A stretch of DNA of 64,000 nt from Labrenzia sp. 011 (GTDB lineage: Bacteria > Pseudomonadota > Alphaproteobacteria > Rhizobiales > Stappiaceae). The stretch's first letter is position 1. The number at the start of each line of letters is the position of its first letter. The DNA is taken from the NCBI RefSeq assembly GCF_003075075.1, contig NZ_QCYM01000019.1, positions 1-64,000 on the forward strand, in the 5' to 3' direction. The position numbers were made by a program, and so were the translations under genes. Positions 54,750 to 63,509 of this stretch are shown here, piece by piece. Under the pieces are notes generated by a model. It was not told the DNA's origin, searched no databases, and saw only the letters and a program-made list of their open reading frames with translations.

Positions 54750-55682
54750 ATGAAGATCGTCGCGGGCAATTCCAACCGAGCCCTGGCGGAGGAAATCTCC
54801 GGATATCTGGATGTTCCTCTCGCCAAATGCCAGGTCCGGCGGTTTGCCGACCAGGAAATCTTCGTTGAAATCCAGGAAAATGTGCGCGGCGAGGACGTTT
54901 TCGTCGTGCAGCCCACCAGCTACCCGGCCAACGACCATTTGATGGAGCTGCTCATCATCATCGATGCGCTGCGCCGCTCCTCGGCCCGCCGCATCACGGC
55001 GGTGCTTCCCTATTTCGGCTATGCACGACAGGACCGCCGCGCATCCGGCCGAACGCCGATTTCGGCGAAGCTGGTGGCCAACCTGATCACCGAAGCCGGC
55101 GCGGACCGCGTTTTGACCCTGGATCTCCATGCCGGACAGATCCAGGGTTTTTTCGATATCCCCACCGACAACCTTTTCGCGGCTCCCGTCATGACCCGCG
55201 ACATCAAGGAACGTTACGCCACCGACAATGTCATGGTGGTCTCTCCCGATGTCGGCGGCGTGGTCCGGGCCCGGGCGCTTGCCAAGCGCATCGAGGCACC
55301 CCTGTCCATCGTCGACAAGCGCCGCGACAAGCCCGGAGAGTCGGAAGTCATGAACATCATCGGTGATGTGAGCGGCTTCGACTGCATTCTGGTCGACGAC
55401 ATCGTCGACAGTGGCGGCACGCTGTGCAACGCGGCTGAAGCGCTGCTCGCCAAGGGGGCCAAGTCGGTGACGGCCTATATCACCCACGGCGTCCTGTCCG
55501 GGGGAGCCGTTGCGCGCGTCACCTCTTCGAAGCTGAAGGAACTGGTGATCACCAACTCGATCGAACCGACTGCAGCCATCACGGCGGCTTCCAACATCCG
55601 CGCCGTCTCGATCGCACCGCTGATCGGCGAGGCCATCAACCGCACGGCCCTGGAAAAATCGGTTTCGAGCCTGTTCATCTGA
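54750..55682 (+). CDS. prs: Ribose-phosphate pyrophosphokinase
   Basis: A 310-aa enzyme making PRPP from ribose-5-phosphate and ATP, for nucleotide, histidine and tryptophan synthesis. Conserved parts are [34 protein letters not shown], the flexible-loop [11 protein letters not shown] and the PRPP loop [10 protein letters not shown]. The start MKIVAGNS at 54750 is the family start. A terminator hairpin follows. Confidence 0.97.
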   Translation: MKIVAGNSNRALAEEISGYLDVPLAKCQVRRFADQEIFVEIQENVRGEDVFVVQPTSYPANDHLMELLIIIDALRRSSARRITAVLPYFGYARQDRRASGRTPISAKLVANLITEAGADRVLTLDLHAGQIQGFFDIPTDNLFAAPVMTRDIKERYATDNVMVVSPDVGGVVRARALAKRIEAPLSIVDKRRDKPGESEVMNIIGDVSGFDCILVDDIVDSGGTLCNAAEALLAKGAKSVTAYITHGVLSGGAVARVTSSKLKELVITNSIEPTAAITAASNIRAVSIAPLIGEAINRTALEKSVSSLFI

Positions 55683-55692
55683 TTGCGCTCGG

Positions 55693-55719
55693 GAATGCGC
55701 CGGACATCCCGGCGCATTC
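55693..55719 (+). terminator. Terminator of prs
   Basis: GAATGCGCCGG-ACATC-CCGGCGCATTC, an 11-bp perfect stem 10 bases after the stop, followed by TGTTGT. The U-tract is weak but the position is typical. Confidence 0.6.
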
Positions 55720-55767
55720 TGTTGTCGTCCGGAGAGTAAAGCTCCGCAAGCCGGGAGCATTGGCGAA

Positions 55768-56454
55768 ATGACCACGGGTGCCGAGATAGTCGGTGTGTAT
55801 ACCGGACAGCCGGAAAGCCTCTGGGACGGACGCGATCCCTCCGCAATCCGCAAGTCCCCGACCGGGGACCGGGTCGAGGTGACGGAAACCGGCATCATCG
55901 GCGACCGGCAGGCCGACCTTGCGGTTCACGGCGGTCCGGACAAGGCCCTGCACATCTATCCGAGCGAACATTATGCCCATTGGCGCGGCGTTTTCCCGGA
56001 ACACGCCCAGATGTACCGGCCCGGCGGATTCGGCGAGAACATTTCCTGCGAAGGCTTCAGCGAAGAAGACCTGTGCATCGGCGACATCTTCGATCTCGGA
56101 ACCGCCAGGGTGCAGATTTCCCAGGGCAGACAGCCCTGCTGGAAACTGAACATGCACACCGGCAATCCCGCGCAGGCGGCCGCTTTCCAGAAAACCGGCA
56201 TGACCGGCTGGTACTTCAGGGTCCTGGAACCCGGCCGGTTTCAGGCAGGCGACCGGATCAGCCTGTCCGGCAGACCCTGCCCCGACTGGACGCTGCGGGA
56301 CGTCATTCTTGCGAGATTCAACACAGGGCTCGACCCGGCTGTGGCCAGAGCGCTGTCGGAGCTTGCCGAACTCGCCTCCCCCTGGCGCACCGCCTTCGCC
56401 AGAAAGGCCGAGTCGGGCTATTCGGAAGACACGGCGAAGCGGCTTGAGGGCTAA
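55768..56454 (+). CDS. MOSC domain protein (YiiM-like)
   Basis: A 228-aa protein. The MOSC beta-barrel (residues ~15-150) has GDRQADLAVHGGPDKALHIYP, GGFGENI and the molybdenum-cofactor-binding cysteine in QGRQPCWKLN. A C-terminal helical extension (3-alpha domain) is typical of YiiM, which reduces N-hydroxylated compounds. The substrate here is unknown. moaD/moaE in the same window supply the cofactor pathway. Confidence 0.9.
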   Translation: MTTGAEIVGVYTGQPESLWDGRDPSAIRKSPTGDRVEVTETGIIGDRQADLAVHGGPDKALHIYPSEHYAHWRGVFPEHAQMYRPGGFGENISCEGFSEEDLCIGDIFDLGTARVQISQGRQPCWKLNMHTGNPAQAAAFQKTGMTGWYFRVLEPGRFQAGDRISLSGRPCPDWTLRDVILARFNTGLDPAVARALSELAELASPWRTAFARKAESGYSEDTAKRLEG

Positions 56455-56571
56455 TACCTAAGACAATTGATCGGAACCCATTCGATGGATCCTTCCCGCT
56501 TGCCGGTCAGGCGCGTTGCCGAAGCCCCTCCAAAGCCGGTCAAATGAGTCCCGATCAACTGTCTTTGGTAT
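56453..56571. repeat. ~119-bp element with imperfect terminal inverted repeats
   Basis: The left end AATACCTAAGACAATTGATC and onward mirrors the right end: the complement of 56548-56571 reads ATACCAAAGACAGTTGATCG. About 24 bp pair with few mismatches, and weaker pairing extends ~12 bp inward. It begins at the MOSC gene stop codon and carries no protein frame, so it looks like a miniature inverted-repeat element. Confidence 0.6.
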
Positions 56572-56835
56572 AATGCCGAGCCGTTTCGCGCGCAGCCTGC
56601 CACCCGCAAGGCGCTGAGGCCGGCTGCGGCCTGATCAGCGCGGATGGTCTCATTCATCATCCGATTGCCGTCAAACGCCACCAGCCCTTGCGTCCCGCCG
56701 GTTTTTCCGCTATACGCCCGCTCGCGCCTGCACCCCTGGAGGAGGCGCTTCTGGATCGATTCCGGACATCTGAAGTCTTTCACAGACCACACGGTGCTTC
56801 GCCGGTCCGTTATCATACACTCAAGGAGTTTTGCC
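56572..56835. other. Leader region of rplY, no gene recognised
   Basis: About 260 bp between the inverted-repeat element and rplY. The rplY frame stays open upstream but is not family-like. A promoter and leader are expected; GCCGGCTGCGGCC-type self-complementary stretches could form weak structure. Nothing else is seen. Confidence 0.4.
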
Positions 56836-57459
56836 ATGGCTGCCAGCTATGAGCTGAAGGCGTCGGCACGGGACCGGGTGGGCAAGGGGGCCGCACGGCA
56901 ACTGCGTCGCGAAGGCCTTCTACCTGCCGTGATCTACGGCGACAAGAAATCTGCCCTGCCGATCACCATTTCGCTGAAGGAAACCACTCTCACCCTGCAG
57001 AAGGGCGGCTTCCTGACCCATATCGGCGTTGTCGATGTTGACGGCGAAAAGCATCAGGTCATTGCCAAGGATTTTCAGCTGCACCCGGTGCGTGACACCG
57101 TCCTGCATGTGGATTTCCTGCGCGTGTCCAAGGGCGCAACCCTGACCGTCGACCTGCCGGTACGCTTCCTGAACGAGGAAAGCTGCCCGGGCATCAAGAA
57201 GGGTGGCGTTCTGAACGTCGTGCGCCACACGGTTGAAATGACCGTTCCGGCCGACAACATTCCGGAAGCTCTGGAAATCGATCTGCAGAAGGCCCAGCCG
57301 GGCGACAGTCTGCACATTTCCGCAGTTGACCTGCCGGAAGGCTGCCATCCGACGATCACCGATCGCGACTTCACCATCGCGACGATCGCCGCACCGGCAG
57401 GCGTTCAGGAAACCGACGACGAGGCTTCTGAAGAAGCTGCAGAAGAGTCCGGCGAATAA
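56836..57459 (+). CDS. rplY: 50S ribosomal protein L25/general stress protein Ctc
   Basis: A 207-aa long-form L25 (TL5/CTC type) that binds 5S rRNA. It has an N-terminal L25 domain ([19 protein letters not shown]), a C-terminal beta domain ([19 protein letters not shown]) and an acidic tail ([14 protein letters not shown]). ATG 56836 follows CAAGGAGTT, a strong ribosome-binding site. It precedes pth, a standard alphaproteobacterial pair. Confidence 0.95.
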   Translation: MAASYELKASARDRVGKGAARQLRREGLLPAVIYGDKKSALPITISLKETTLTLQKGGFLTHIGVVDVDGEKHQVIAKDFQLHPVRDTVLHVDFLRVSKGATLTVDLPVRFLNEESCPGIKKGGVLNVVRHTVEMTVPADNIPEALEIDLQKAQPGDSLHISAVDLPEGCHPTITDRDFTIATIAAPAGVQETDDEASEEAAEESGE

Positions 57460-57487
57460 AACCGCGGTCTGCTGCCATATGAATGCG

Positions 57488-57507
57488 GGAGGCAGTTCGC
57501 TGCCTCC
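57488..57507 (+). terminator. First hairpin after rplY
   Basis: GGAGGCAG-TTCG-CTGCCTCC (UUCG tetraloop), without a T-run, 28 bases after the rplY stop. It may act with the stronger terminator downstream or protect the rplY mRNA end. Confidence 0.5.
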
Positions 57508-57531
57508 TCTCCTCCTCGGAGACCTCTTTTC

Positions 57532-57555
57532 AGCAGCCGCTCCGGCTGCTTTTTC
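57532..57555 (+). terminator. Rho-independent terminator between rplY and pth
   Basis: AGCAGCCG-CTC-CGGCTGCT followed by TTTTCG, 34 bp before pth. Intrinsic termination here would make pth expression depend on read-through or its own promoter. Confidence 0.75.
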
Positions 57556-57584
57556 GTTTCAAGACGGTTCTTGAAAGGCGTGCC

Positions 57585-58328
57585 ATGAAACTGATCGTCG
57601 GCCTTGGCAATCCGGGTGCCAGATACGAAGGCAACCGGCACAATATCGGCTTCATGGCCGTCGATGAGATCCATCGCCGCCATCCCGGCTTCCAGCCCTG
57701 GCGCATGCGGTTTCAGGGACAGGTGTCCGAGGGCCGCCTCGGATCGGAAAAGGTTCTCCTGCTCAAGCCGAATACCTTCATGAACGAATCCGGACGCGCC
57801 GTCGGCGAAGCCATGCGCTTCTACAAGATCGCTCCGGAAGACATTGTCGTGCTCTATGACGAGCTCGACCTGCCGCCGGCGAAATTCCGCATGAAGACAG
57901 GCGGAGGCCATGGCGGCCACAACGGCCTCCGGTCGATCACCGCGCATATCGGCGCCGACTACCGTCGCCTGCGCCTCGGCATCGGCCATCCGGGTGACAA
58001 GAAGCTGGTCTCCAACTACGTTCTGGGCGATTTTGCCAAGGCGGATCGGGAATGGCTCGAACCGCTCCTGGCGGAAATCGCCGATCACGCGGATCTTCTG
58101 GCCGAAGGCAAGGACAGCCAGTTCGCCAACAAGCTGACCCTGGCTCTGGAACCGGAAAAGGCCCGGCGCAAACCGAAGGTCGCCGAAGGCGAGGACACGG
58201 CAAAGTCCGCGAAACCCAAGGGACAAAGCCACATCCGTCAGGCCCGTCAGCCAAAGCCGGTCACCCCGCCAAAATCCGGACCCATGGCCGACATGCTGAA
58301 GCGGCTGCTCGGTGGCGACAAGGGCTGA
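57585..58328 (+). CDS. pth: Peptidyl-tRNA hydrolase
   Basis: A 247-aa enzyme that recycles tRNA by hydrolysing peptidyl-tRNA. Catalytic residues are evident in [18 protein letters not shown] (His), [11 protein letters not shown] (Asn) and VLYDELDLP (Asp), with [12 protein letters not shown]. Beyond ~190 aa it has a basic, Lys/Pro-rich tail of about 55 residues, longer than in E. coli Pth and common in rhizobia. Start 57585 is the family start. Confidence 0.95.
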   Translation: MKLIVGLGNPGARYEGNRHNIGFMAVDEIHRRHPGFQPWRMRFQGQVSEGRLGSEKVLLLKPNTFMNESGRAVGEAMRFYKIAPEDIVVLYDELDLPPAKFRMKTGGGHGGHNGLRSITAHIGADYRRLRLGIGHPGDKKLVSNYVLGDFAKADREWLEPLLAEIADHADLLAEGKDSQFANKLTLALEPEKARRKPKVAEGEDTAKSAKPKGQSHIRQARQPKPVTPPKSGPMADMLKRLLGGDKG

Positions 58329-58436
58329 CGAACCGTCCGCCCGGCGCAATGCACACCAGCCCCTTCCGGCTGAAGGCCAGACCCGAACCTGTCCCCGCAC
58401 CCGTCTCCTCCCCGGAGAGGATCCGACCGTCCCCGG

Positions 58437-59021
58437 TTACGACAGGGGGGCGACGTTGATGATCTCGACGCGCCGGTTCCGCCCGCTGGCGGGATTGTAC
58501 GGATCGACCGGGCGGCTTTCTCCATAGCCGACCGGATAGAGCTGCTGGCGGGGGATGCCGAAGAAAGCGGCCAGAAATTCGGCGACCGTTCGCGCCCGGC
58601 GCTGGGACAGGCTGATATTGTACTGATAGGAGCCGCGCAGGTCCGTATGCCCGGCAATCTGGAACCGCATGTTCTTCAGACGCGGGTCCTGCAGGGCCAC
58701 GCCCAGCGCCTGCAGGGTCAGGATACCGTCGTTGGTGAGCGAAGCGGAATCGAACTCGAAATTGACCGTCAGATTGATCCGCGGCAACTCCACTTCCGGC
58801 GGCAGTTCCCCCTGGATGTTGATCCCCCGGTAGGGATGCGGTTCCTTCTTGCGGAAGGACCGCACCCTGGAGCCGCCATCCTCCGGCAGCAATGCCCGAA
58901 CGATCTCCTCGCTCGTCACCGTCTGCGCCACAACGCTTGCCGGAAACACCAGGACCAGCAACATGCCGGCGGCCAGGACCGGTTGCACGAGCATCCGTCG
59001 GATCATATTTGAAAAACTCAT
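58437..59021 (-). CDS. OmpA family protein
   Basis: A 194-aa envelope protein with a signal peptide (LAAGMLLVLVFPASVVAQ), a linker with charged SFRKKEPHPYRG, and a C-terminal OmpA-like peptidoglycan-binding domain (NFEFDSASLT, IAGHTDLRGS, LSQRRARTVAEFL, GESRPVDP, NRRVEI). It has no N-terminal barrel, so it is a periplasmic or lipid-free peptidoglycan-associated protein. It is directly downstream of, and on the same strand as, the C1 peptidase gene (15 bp gap), so the two probably work together. Confidence 0.9.
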   Translation of the reverse strand: MSFSNMIRRMLVQPVLAAGMLLVLVFPASVVAQTVTSEEIVRALLPEDGGSRVRSFRKKEPHPYRGINIQGELPPEVELPRINLTVNFEFDSASLTNDGILTLQALGVALQDPRLKNMRFQIAGHTDLRGSYQYNISLSQRRARTVAEFLAAFFGIPRQQLYPVGYGESRPVDPYNPASGRNRRVEIINVAPLS

Positions 59022-59036
59022 GAAACCACCCCTGTG

Positions 59037-60728
59037 TTATTCCCGGATCGTCAGGTGAAGCACGTCTGCCGAGATTTCGCGCCCGAGACGTGTCTCGTCC
59101 GGGCGTTCGGCCATGCCCGCTCTCAGTGCCGTCAGGAAATATCTGTCGTCCGCCACGCTGCCGCTTTCCGCGCTGGCCGGCATGATGAACTGTCCGCCAC
59201 CGTCGCCCTCCAGATTCTCGAGCTGCGAGATCGGGCTGCGCGCGGCGATCACCACGACCGCCTCGGCTCCGGCAGGCGGCTGCACCGTGAATTTCTGGCG
59301 GCCCCGGCGGCCGTCCCCGTAAATGAATCGTTCCCCGAACTCCGCCTGCTGCCGGACCGGACCTCTGCGGGGCAGCAGGTTGACCACCGTGCCATCCGCC
59401 TGAAGATAGACGATATAGAGAAAGGAAGCGAAATCGGGGGCGCGCACCTGAAAGGCAAGGGAGTCGCCGTAGGAGAGCGTTGTCTCGCCCCCGAGCATGC
59501 GGATTTCCGGACGTGACGGCTCCGCCAGGGGCCTGTCCAGCGTTTTCAGGACCTCGCAGACCGGCCAGGGACGGATCTCGACGTCGCGGATCTGTGCGGG
59601 CGCATAGTGCGACGCAAGTGCCCCGAGCGCCTTGCGACTGCTCACGAAGCCGTTCAGGACGGGTCCGACATCCGGCAGTTCGTCCACCACATGCAGCTGG
59701 CTGCAACCGTCATCGGCAAAAGCCACCTCATTTCCCCGGTCAGAGCGCGTCATCCCGGGAACCGGCCGGGGAGGCACGACACTGGTACGCATGATGGACG
59801 CGTTATGCATATCCGCCTTCGCTGCGGCATAGCTGATCCAGCCGTAACCGTCTCCCGCCCAGTAAGGTCCCCAGGAGTTCTGAACCAGAAAGGCCTGACG
59901 CCGTTCGTCATAGCCGACGAGCACCATCTGATGACCGCCATACGGGCCTGCATTCGGCCCGTGCGATCCCTGGTAGATCTCTCCGGCCTTCAGATACTGG
60001 AGGGTCGATCCGTCCGGGTGTTCCGCCGACGGCACGACGCGCCGGGTCCGGAACCCGACCGCAACCGGGTTGCCCGCCGCCAATTGCTGCTTGATCGCGT
60101 CCAGCACCCGGTTGTCCGCCTGGTTCCGCCGCCGGCCCTTGGCGAAGATGAAGTCGAAACCGAGAATACGGAACCGGCTGGGGGCGGTGGTTGCATGCTC
60201 GACCGTATCGCTGCAGATCGCACTGTCCGGGATGGCATCGCGGTCCGGCGCGCCATTGCCCTTGAAATAGCTCAGCGCCAGCAGCGCGTTGCTGCCCGCG
60301 TCGTTGCAGCTCGTCGCCGGATTGCGTATCCGCGAATGAAGGAAGGCAGGACTGGGCGTGAAATTCACCTGCCCCGGCGGCGTCCCGTTCTCCAGGGCCG
60401 AATAATAGCCCCGCAGCGCATAACCGATGGCATAGGAGACGCAGCTTCCGTAACGCTGCATCACCGGCGGAGGCATCAGGGGCGACAGATCTATCGCATC
60501 GGGAATATAGGCCCGGGTGACCTCGACAGGTGACGTGCCCTCCAGCCGGGCCGGATCGATGGGCTGGTCTCCGCCGAGACCTGTCAGGCTCCGGGGATCG
60601 AATGGCTGGGCCCTTGCGGCTTCGGGGGCTCCCGCGACGCCTGCTGCCAGCATCACGAGAAGCACTGCCGGACGAAAACCGCCACGCCGGAAGAGCCGGA
60701 AGGCGGCAGTCAGAAATGAGAAGACCAT
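59037..60728 (-). CDS. Secreted papain-like C1 peptidase fused to a DUF4384-like domain
   Basis: About 563 aa. A signal-anchor region (FRPAVLLVMLAAGVAGAPEA) is followed by a papain-fold peptidase (~residues 60-330) with catalytic Cys in QRYGSCVSYAIGYAL (~Cys96), His in YGGHQMVLVGYD and Asn in VQNSWGPYW. The C-terminal part (~420-560) matches DUF4384: LAFQVRAPDFASFLYIVYLQ, DGTVVNLLPR and VVVIAARSPIS. C1 peptidases are uncommon in bacteria and this fusion is unusual. The adjacent OmpA-family gene suggests an envelope role. The start 60728 puts the signal first; the frame is open 18 codons upstream. Confidence 0.85.
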   Translation of the reverse strand: MVFSFLTAAFRLFRRGGFRPAVLLVMLAAGVAGAPEAARAQPFDPRSLTGLGGDQPIDPARLEGTSPVEVTRAYIPDAIDLSPLMPPPVMQRYGSCVSYAIGYALRGYYSALENGTPPGQVNFTPSPAFLHSRIRNPATSCNDAGSNALLALSYFKGNGAPDRDAIPDSAICSDTVEHATTAPSRFRILGFDFIFAKGRRRNQADNRVLDAIKQQLAAGNPVAVGFRTRRVVPSAEHPDGSTLQYLKAGEIYQGSHGPNAGPYGGHQMVLVGYDERRQAFLVQNSWGPYWAGDGYGWISYAAAKADMHNASIMRTSVVPPRPVPGMTRSDRGNEVAFADDGCSQLHVVDELPDVGPVLNGFVSSRKALGALASHYAPAQIRDVEIRPWPVCEVLKTLDRPLAEPSRPEIRMLGGETTLSYGDSLAFQVRAPDFASFLYIVYLQADGTVVNLLPRRGPVRQQAEFGERFIYGDGRRGRQKFTVQPPAGAEAVVVIAARSPISQLENLEGDGGGQFIMPASAESGSVADDRYFLTALRAGMAERPDETRLGREISADVLHLTIRE

Positions 60729-60963
60729 CCCGATAAAATTCCCGAAACAACACATCCTGAAATAAGGGCAAAGTATAGCCAATCGCGCCCGCGAAAAAAG
60801 ACCCCATGCGGCCCATTGACCTGCCGTGGGGCCGCAACCTGCGAATTGCCGGCGATCGGGGCCGCTTGATGCGCGCCCGCGCCCGCAAAGCCTTGACCTG
60901 CCCGGTGTGCTCGGGCATGTAGCGCTGCAACAGTTTCAAGACACGAACCGAAAGCGAACTCCC

Positions 60964-62064
60964 ATGGGTTTCCAGTGCGGCATCGTCGGACTGCCGAATG
61001 TCGGCAAGTCCACGCTCTTCAATGCGCTCACCAAGACCGCAGCGGCCCAGGCTGCCAATTATCCCTTCTGCACCATCGAGCCGAACACCGGCGAAGTCGC
61101 GGTTCCCGATCCGCGCCTCTACGAAGTCCGCAAGGTCGCCGGCTCCAAGGAGGTCATCCCGACCCGCATAACCTTCGTGGACATTGCCGGTCTGGTGCGC
61201 GGCGCCTCCAAGGGGGAAGGTCTCGGCAACCAGTTCCTGGCCAACATCCGGGAAGTCGATGCCATCGCCCATGTGCTGCGCTGTTTCGAGGATGACGACA
61301 TCACCCATGTCGAAGGTGCCATCGATCCGCTGGCCGACGCCGAAACGGTGGAAACCGAGCTCATGGTCTCCGACATGGAGAGCCTGGAGCGCCGCATAGC
61401 GCCGCTGAAGAAGAAGGCAACCGGCGGAGACAAGGAAGCCAAGGCGCTTCTGCCGATCATGGAAGGCGCCCTTGCGCTGCTGCAGGACGGCAAGCCCGCA
61501 CGCATGCTGCAGGTCGCCGACGCGGAAGAAGAACGGATGCTCAAGGGCCTGAACCTTCTGACTTCCAAACCGGTTCTCTATGTCTGCAATGTGGATGAAG
61601 CCTCGGCGGCGACCGGCAATGCCCTTTCGGAGAAGGTTGCCGCAAGGGCCAGGGAGGAAGGTGCGGCGGCCGTCGTGATCTCCGCAGCCATCGAAGCGGA
61701 GATCTCGCAGCTCAATAACGAGGAACAGGAAGAGTTCCTGGAAACCATCGGCCTGGAAGAGCCCGGCCTCGACCGGCTGATCCGCGCCGGCTACGACCTG
61801 CTCGGCCTGATCACCTATTTCACCGCCGGCCCGAAGGAAACCCGCGCCTGGACCATTACCGATGGCACCAAGGCACCGGGTGCGGCGGGCGTGATCCACA
61901 CGGACTTCGAACGCGGCTTCATCCGGGCCCAGACCATCGCCTATGACGATTATGTCGGCCTCGGCGGCGAAACCGCCGCCAAGGAAGCCGGCAAGGCGCG
62001 CGACGAAGGCAAGGAATACGTCGTCAAGGACGGCGATATCCTGCTGTTCAAGTTCAACACCTGA
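60964..62064 (+). CDS. ychF: Redox-regulated ATPase YchF
   Basis: A 366-aa Obg-family ATPase. G1 is GLPNVGKSTLFNAL, G3 is DIAGLVRGASKGEGLG and NVDE replaces the GTPase NKxD, which explains ATP preference. A coiled coil and a C-terminal TGS domain (FTAGPKETRAWTI, HTDFERGFIRAQ, KEYVVKDGDILLFKF) complete the family layout. It binds ribosomes and modulates oxidative-stress response. Pth usually precedes it; here the OmpA/C1 pair lies between them on the opposite strand. Confidence 0.95.
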   Translation: MGFQCGIVGLPNVGKSTLFNALTKTAAAQAANYPFCTIEPNTGEVAVPDPRLYEVRKVAGSKEVIPTRITFVDIAGLVRGASKGEGLGNQFLANIREVDAIAHVLRCFEDDDITHVEGAIDPLADAETVETELMVSDMESLERRIAPLKKKATGGDKEAKALLPIMEGALALLQDGKPARMLQVADAEEERMLKGLNLLTSKPVLYVCNVDEASAATGNALSEKVAARAREEGAAAVVISAAIEAEISQLNNEEQEEFLETIGLEEPGLDRLIRAGYDLLGLITYFTAGPKETRAWTITDGTKAPGAAGVIHTDFERGFIRAQTIAYDDYVGLGGETAAKEAGKARDEGKEYVVKDGDILLFKFNT

Positions 62065-62117
62065 ACCGCCCACCAGCCGGCGCGCACGGCGACGGCCTGC
62101 TGAGAAACGAAGAACAT

Positions 62118-62144
62118 GGAGCCGGCTTCCCGCAAGCCGGCTCC
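62118..62144 (+). terminator. Hairpin after ychF
   Basis: GGAGCCGGCTT-CCCGC-AAGCCGGCTCC, an 11-bp perfect stem 53 bases after the stop. It lacks a T-run (GCCACGTTTCC follows). Position suggests termination of ychF. Confidence 0.6.
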
Positions 62145-62227
62145 GCCACGTTTCCCTTCGAAACGAACGGTAAAGGGTTACCGACTAAATTCCCCCCGGG
62201 CAGAACGAACCTCTTCGGGGAAATGAC

Positions 62228-63496
62228 ATGGCTGCGGGCAATTCGAATACCAGAAAGATCGTTGCCGGCACCGTCGGCAACACCCTCGAATGGTACGACT
62301 TCGCCGTTTACGGATATCTCGCCCCGATACTCGCGCAGCAATTCTTTCCCAACAGCAATCCGACCGTAAGCCTTATCAGTACATTCGGCATTTTCGCCGC
62401 CGGATTTCTGATGCGCCCCATCGGCAGCCTGCTGCTGGGGCATATCGCTGACAGGGCGGGACGCAGCCGCGCCTTGCTGCTGTCCGTCGCCCTGATGGCC
62501 ATACCGACCACCCTGATCGCGTTTCTTCCCACATATGAGACCATCGGCATCGGCGCGCCGATCGCCCTCACGCTCCTCCGGCTTCTGCAGGGGCTGTCCG
62601 TTGGAGGGGAATATACCGGCTCGTCCGTCTATCTTTATGAAATCGCACCGAGGCAACGCCGGAGTTTCATCGTCTCATGGGCCCTGGTAGGCGCGGTCTT
62701 CGGCATTCTGCTGGGATCCGGTGTCGCGGCCCTGGCAACCGGCCTGCTGCCGGCGGACGCGTTGGGCACCTGGGGGTGGCGCATTCCCTTTGCCTTCGGT
62801 CTCCTGGTCGGTCTGACGGGGTTCATGATCCGTAGCCGCAGCAACCTCGACGAGACGGACCTGCCGCCTTCGCCCCACGATCCGGTCAGCATGCCGGTAC
62901 GTGAGGTCCTCCAAAATCATACACCCGCTCTCCTGAGGACCATCGCCTGCAACATCCTCAACGGTGTGGGTTTTTACCTCACATTTGTCTTTCTGACGTC
63001 TTATCTGGTCGATTACAGCAAGCTGACGGAAAGCCGTGCCCTGACGATCAACACCGGCGTCATGGTGGTTTTCATGCTGATACTGCCCTGCGTCGGCTAT
63101 CTCGCGGACCGCACGAACCGAAAAGCGCTGATGCTGTTCGGTTCGGGCGGCGTGGCGATCCTGGCCTGGCCGATGTTCTGGCTGCTGCACCATCCCGACA
63201 CGGTCATGGTGGTTGCCGGTCAGCTCGGCCTGACCATCATTCTGGCCTTCTTTTTCGCGCCATTGATGACCGCAATGATCGCCCAGTTCCCCAGGGCGAT
63301 CCGGGTGACCGGCTACTCGCTTGGCTACAACATTCCCCTGGCAGTCTTTGGCGGCACCGCGCCGCTGGTGGCGACCTACCTGATAGACAAGACCCATCTT
63401 CAGCTTGCACCCGCCTTCTATCTTGTTGCGGCGGGTGCTGTGACCTTCCTTGTTGTCCTGTTCATGCCGAACACGGAAGACCTGGACGACGACTGA
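62228..63496 (+). CDS. MFS transporter, metabolite:H+ symporter (ProP-like)
   Basis: A 422-aa inner-membrane symporter with 12 predicted helices. The start resembles ProP/KgtP-type proteins (VGNTLEWYDFAVYGYLAPIL), with motif GHIADRAGRSRAL and LLRLLQGLSVGGEYTGSSVYL. It probably takes up an organic acid or osmolyte with protons; the substrate cannot be read. An upstream GGGGAAATG start context supports 62228. Confidence 0.92.
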   Translation: MAAGNSNTRKIVAGTVGNTLEWYDFAVYGYLAPILAQQFFPNSNPTVSLISTFGIFAAGFLMRPIGSLLLGHIADRAGRSRALLLSVALMAIPTTLIAFLPTYETIGIGAPIALTLLRLLQGLSVGGEYTGSSVYLYEIAPRQRRSFIVSWALVGAVFGILLGSGVAALATGLLPADALGTWGWRIPFAFGLLVGLTGFMIRSRSNLDETDLPPSPHDPVSMPVREVLQNHTPALLRTIACNILNGVGFYLTFVFLTSYLVDYSKLTESRALTINTGVMVVFMLILPCVGYLADRTNRKALMLFGSGGVAILAWPMFWLLHHPDTVMVVAGQLGLTIILAFFFAPLMTAMIAQFPRAIRVTGYSLGYNIPLAVFGGTAPLVATYLIDKTHLQLAPAFYLVAAGAVTFLVVLFMPNTEDLDDD

Positions 63497-63509
63497 CCGG
63501 GCCCTGCCC

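Noticed and set aside
58261..59706. 481-codon minus-strand frame covering OmpA and the peptidase tail
   Set aside because: Wrong frame of two real minus-strand genes; arginine/glycine/proline-rich shadow.
59908..62073. 721-codon minus-strand frame across the peptidase and ychF
   Set aside because: Antisense of ychF on one side and a shifted frame of the peptidase on the other.
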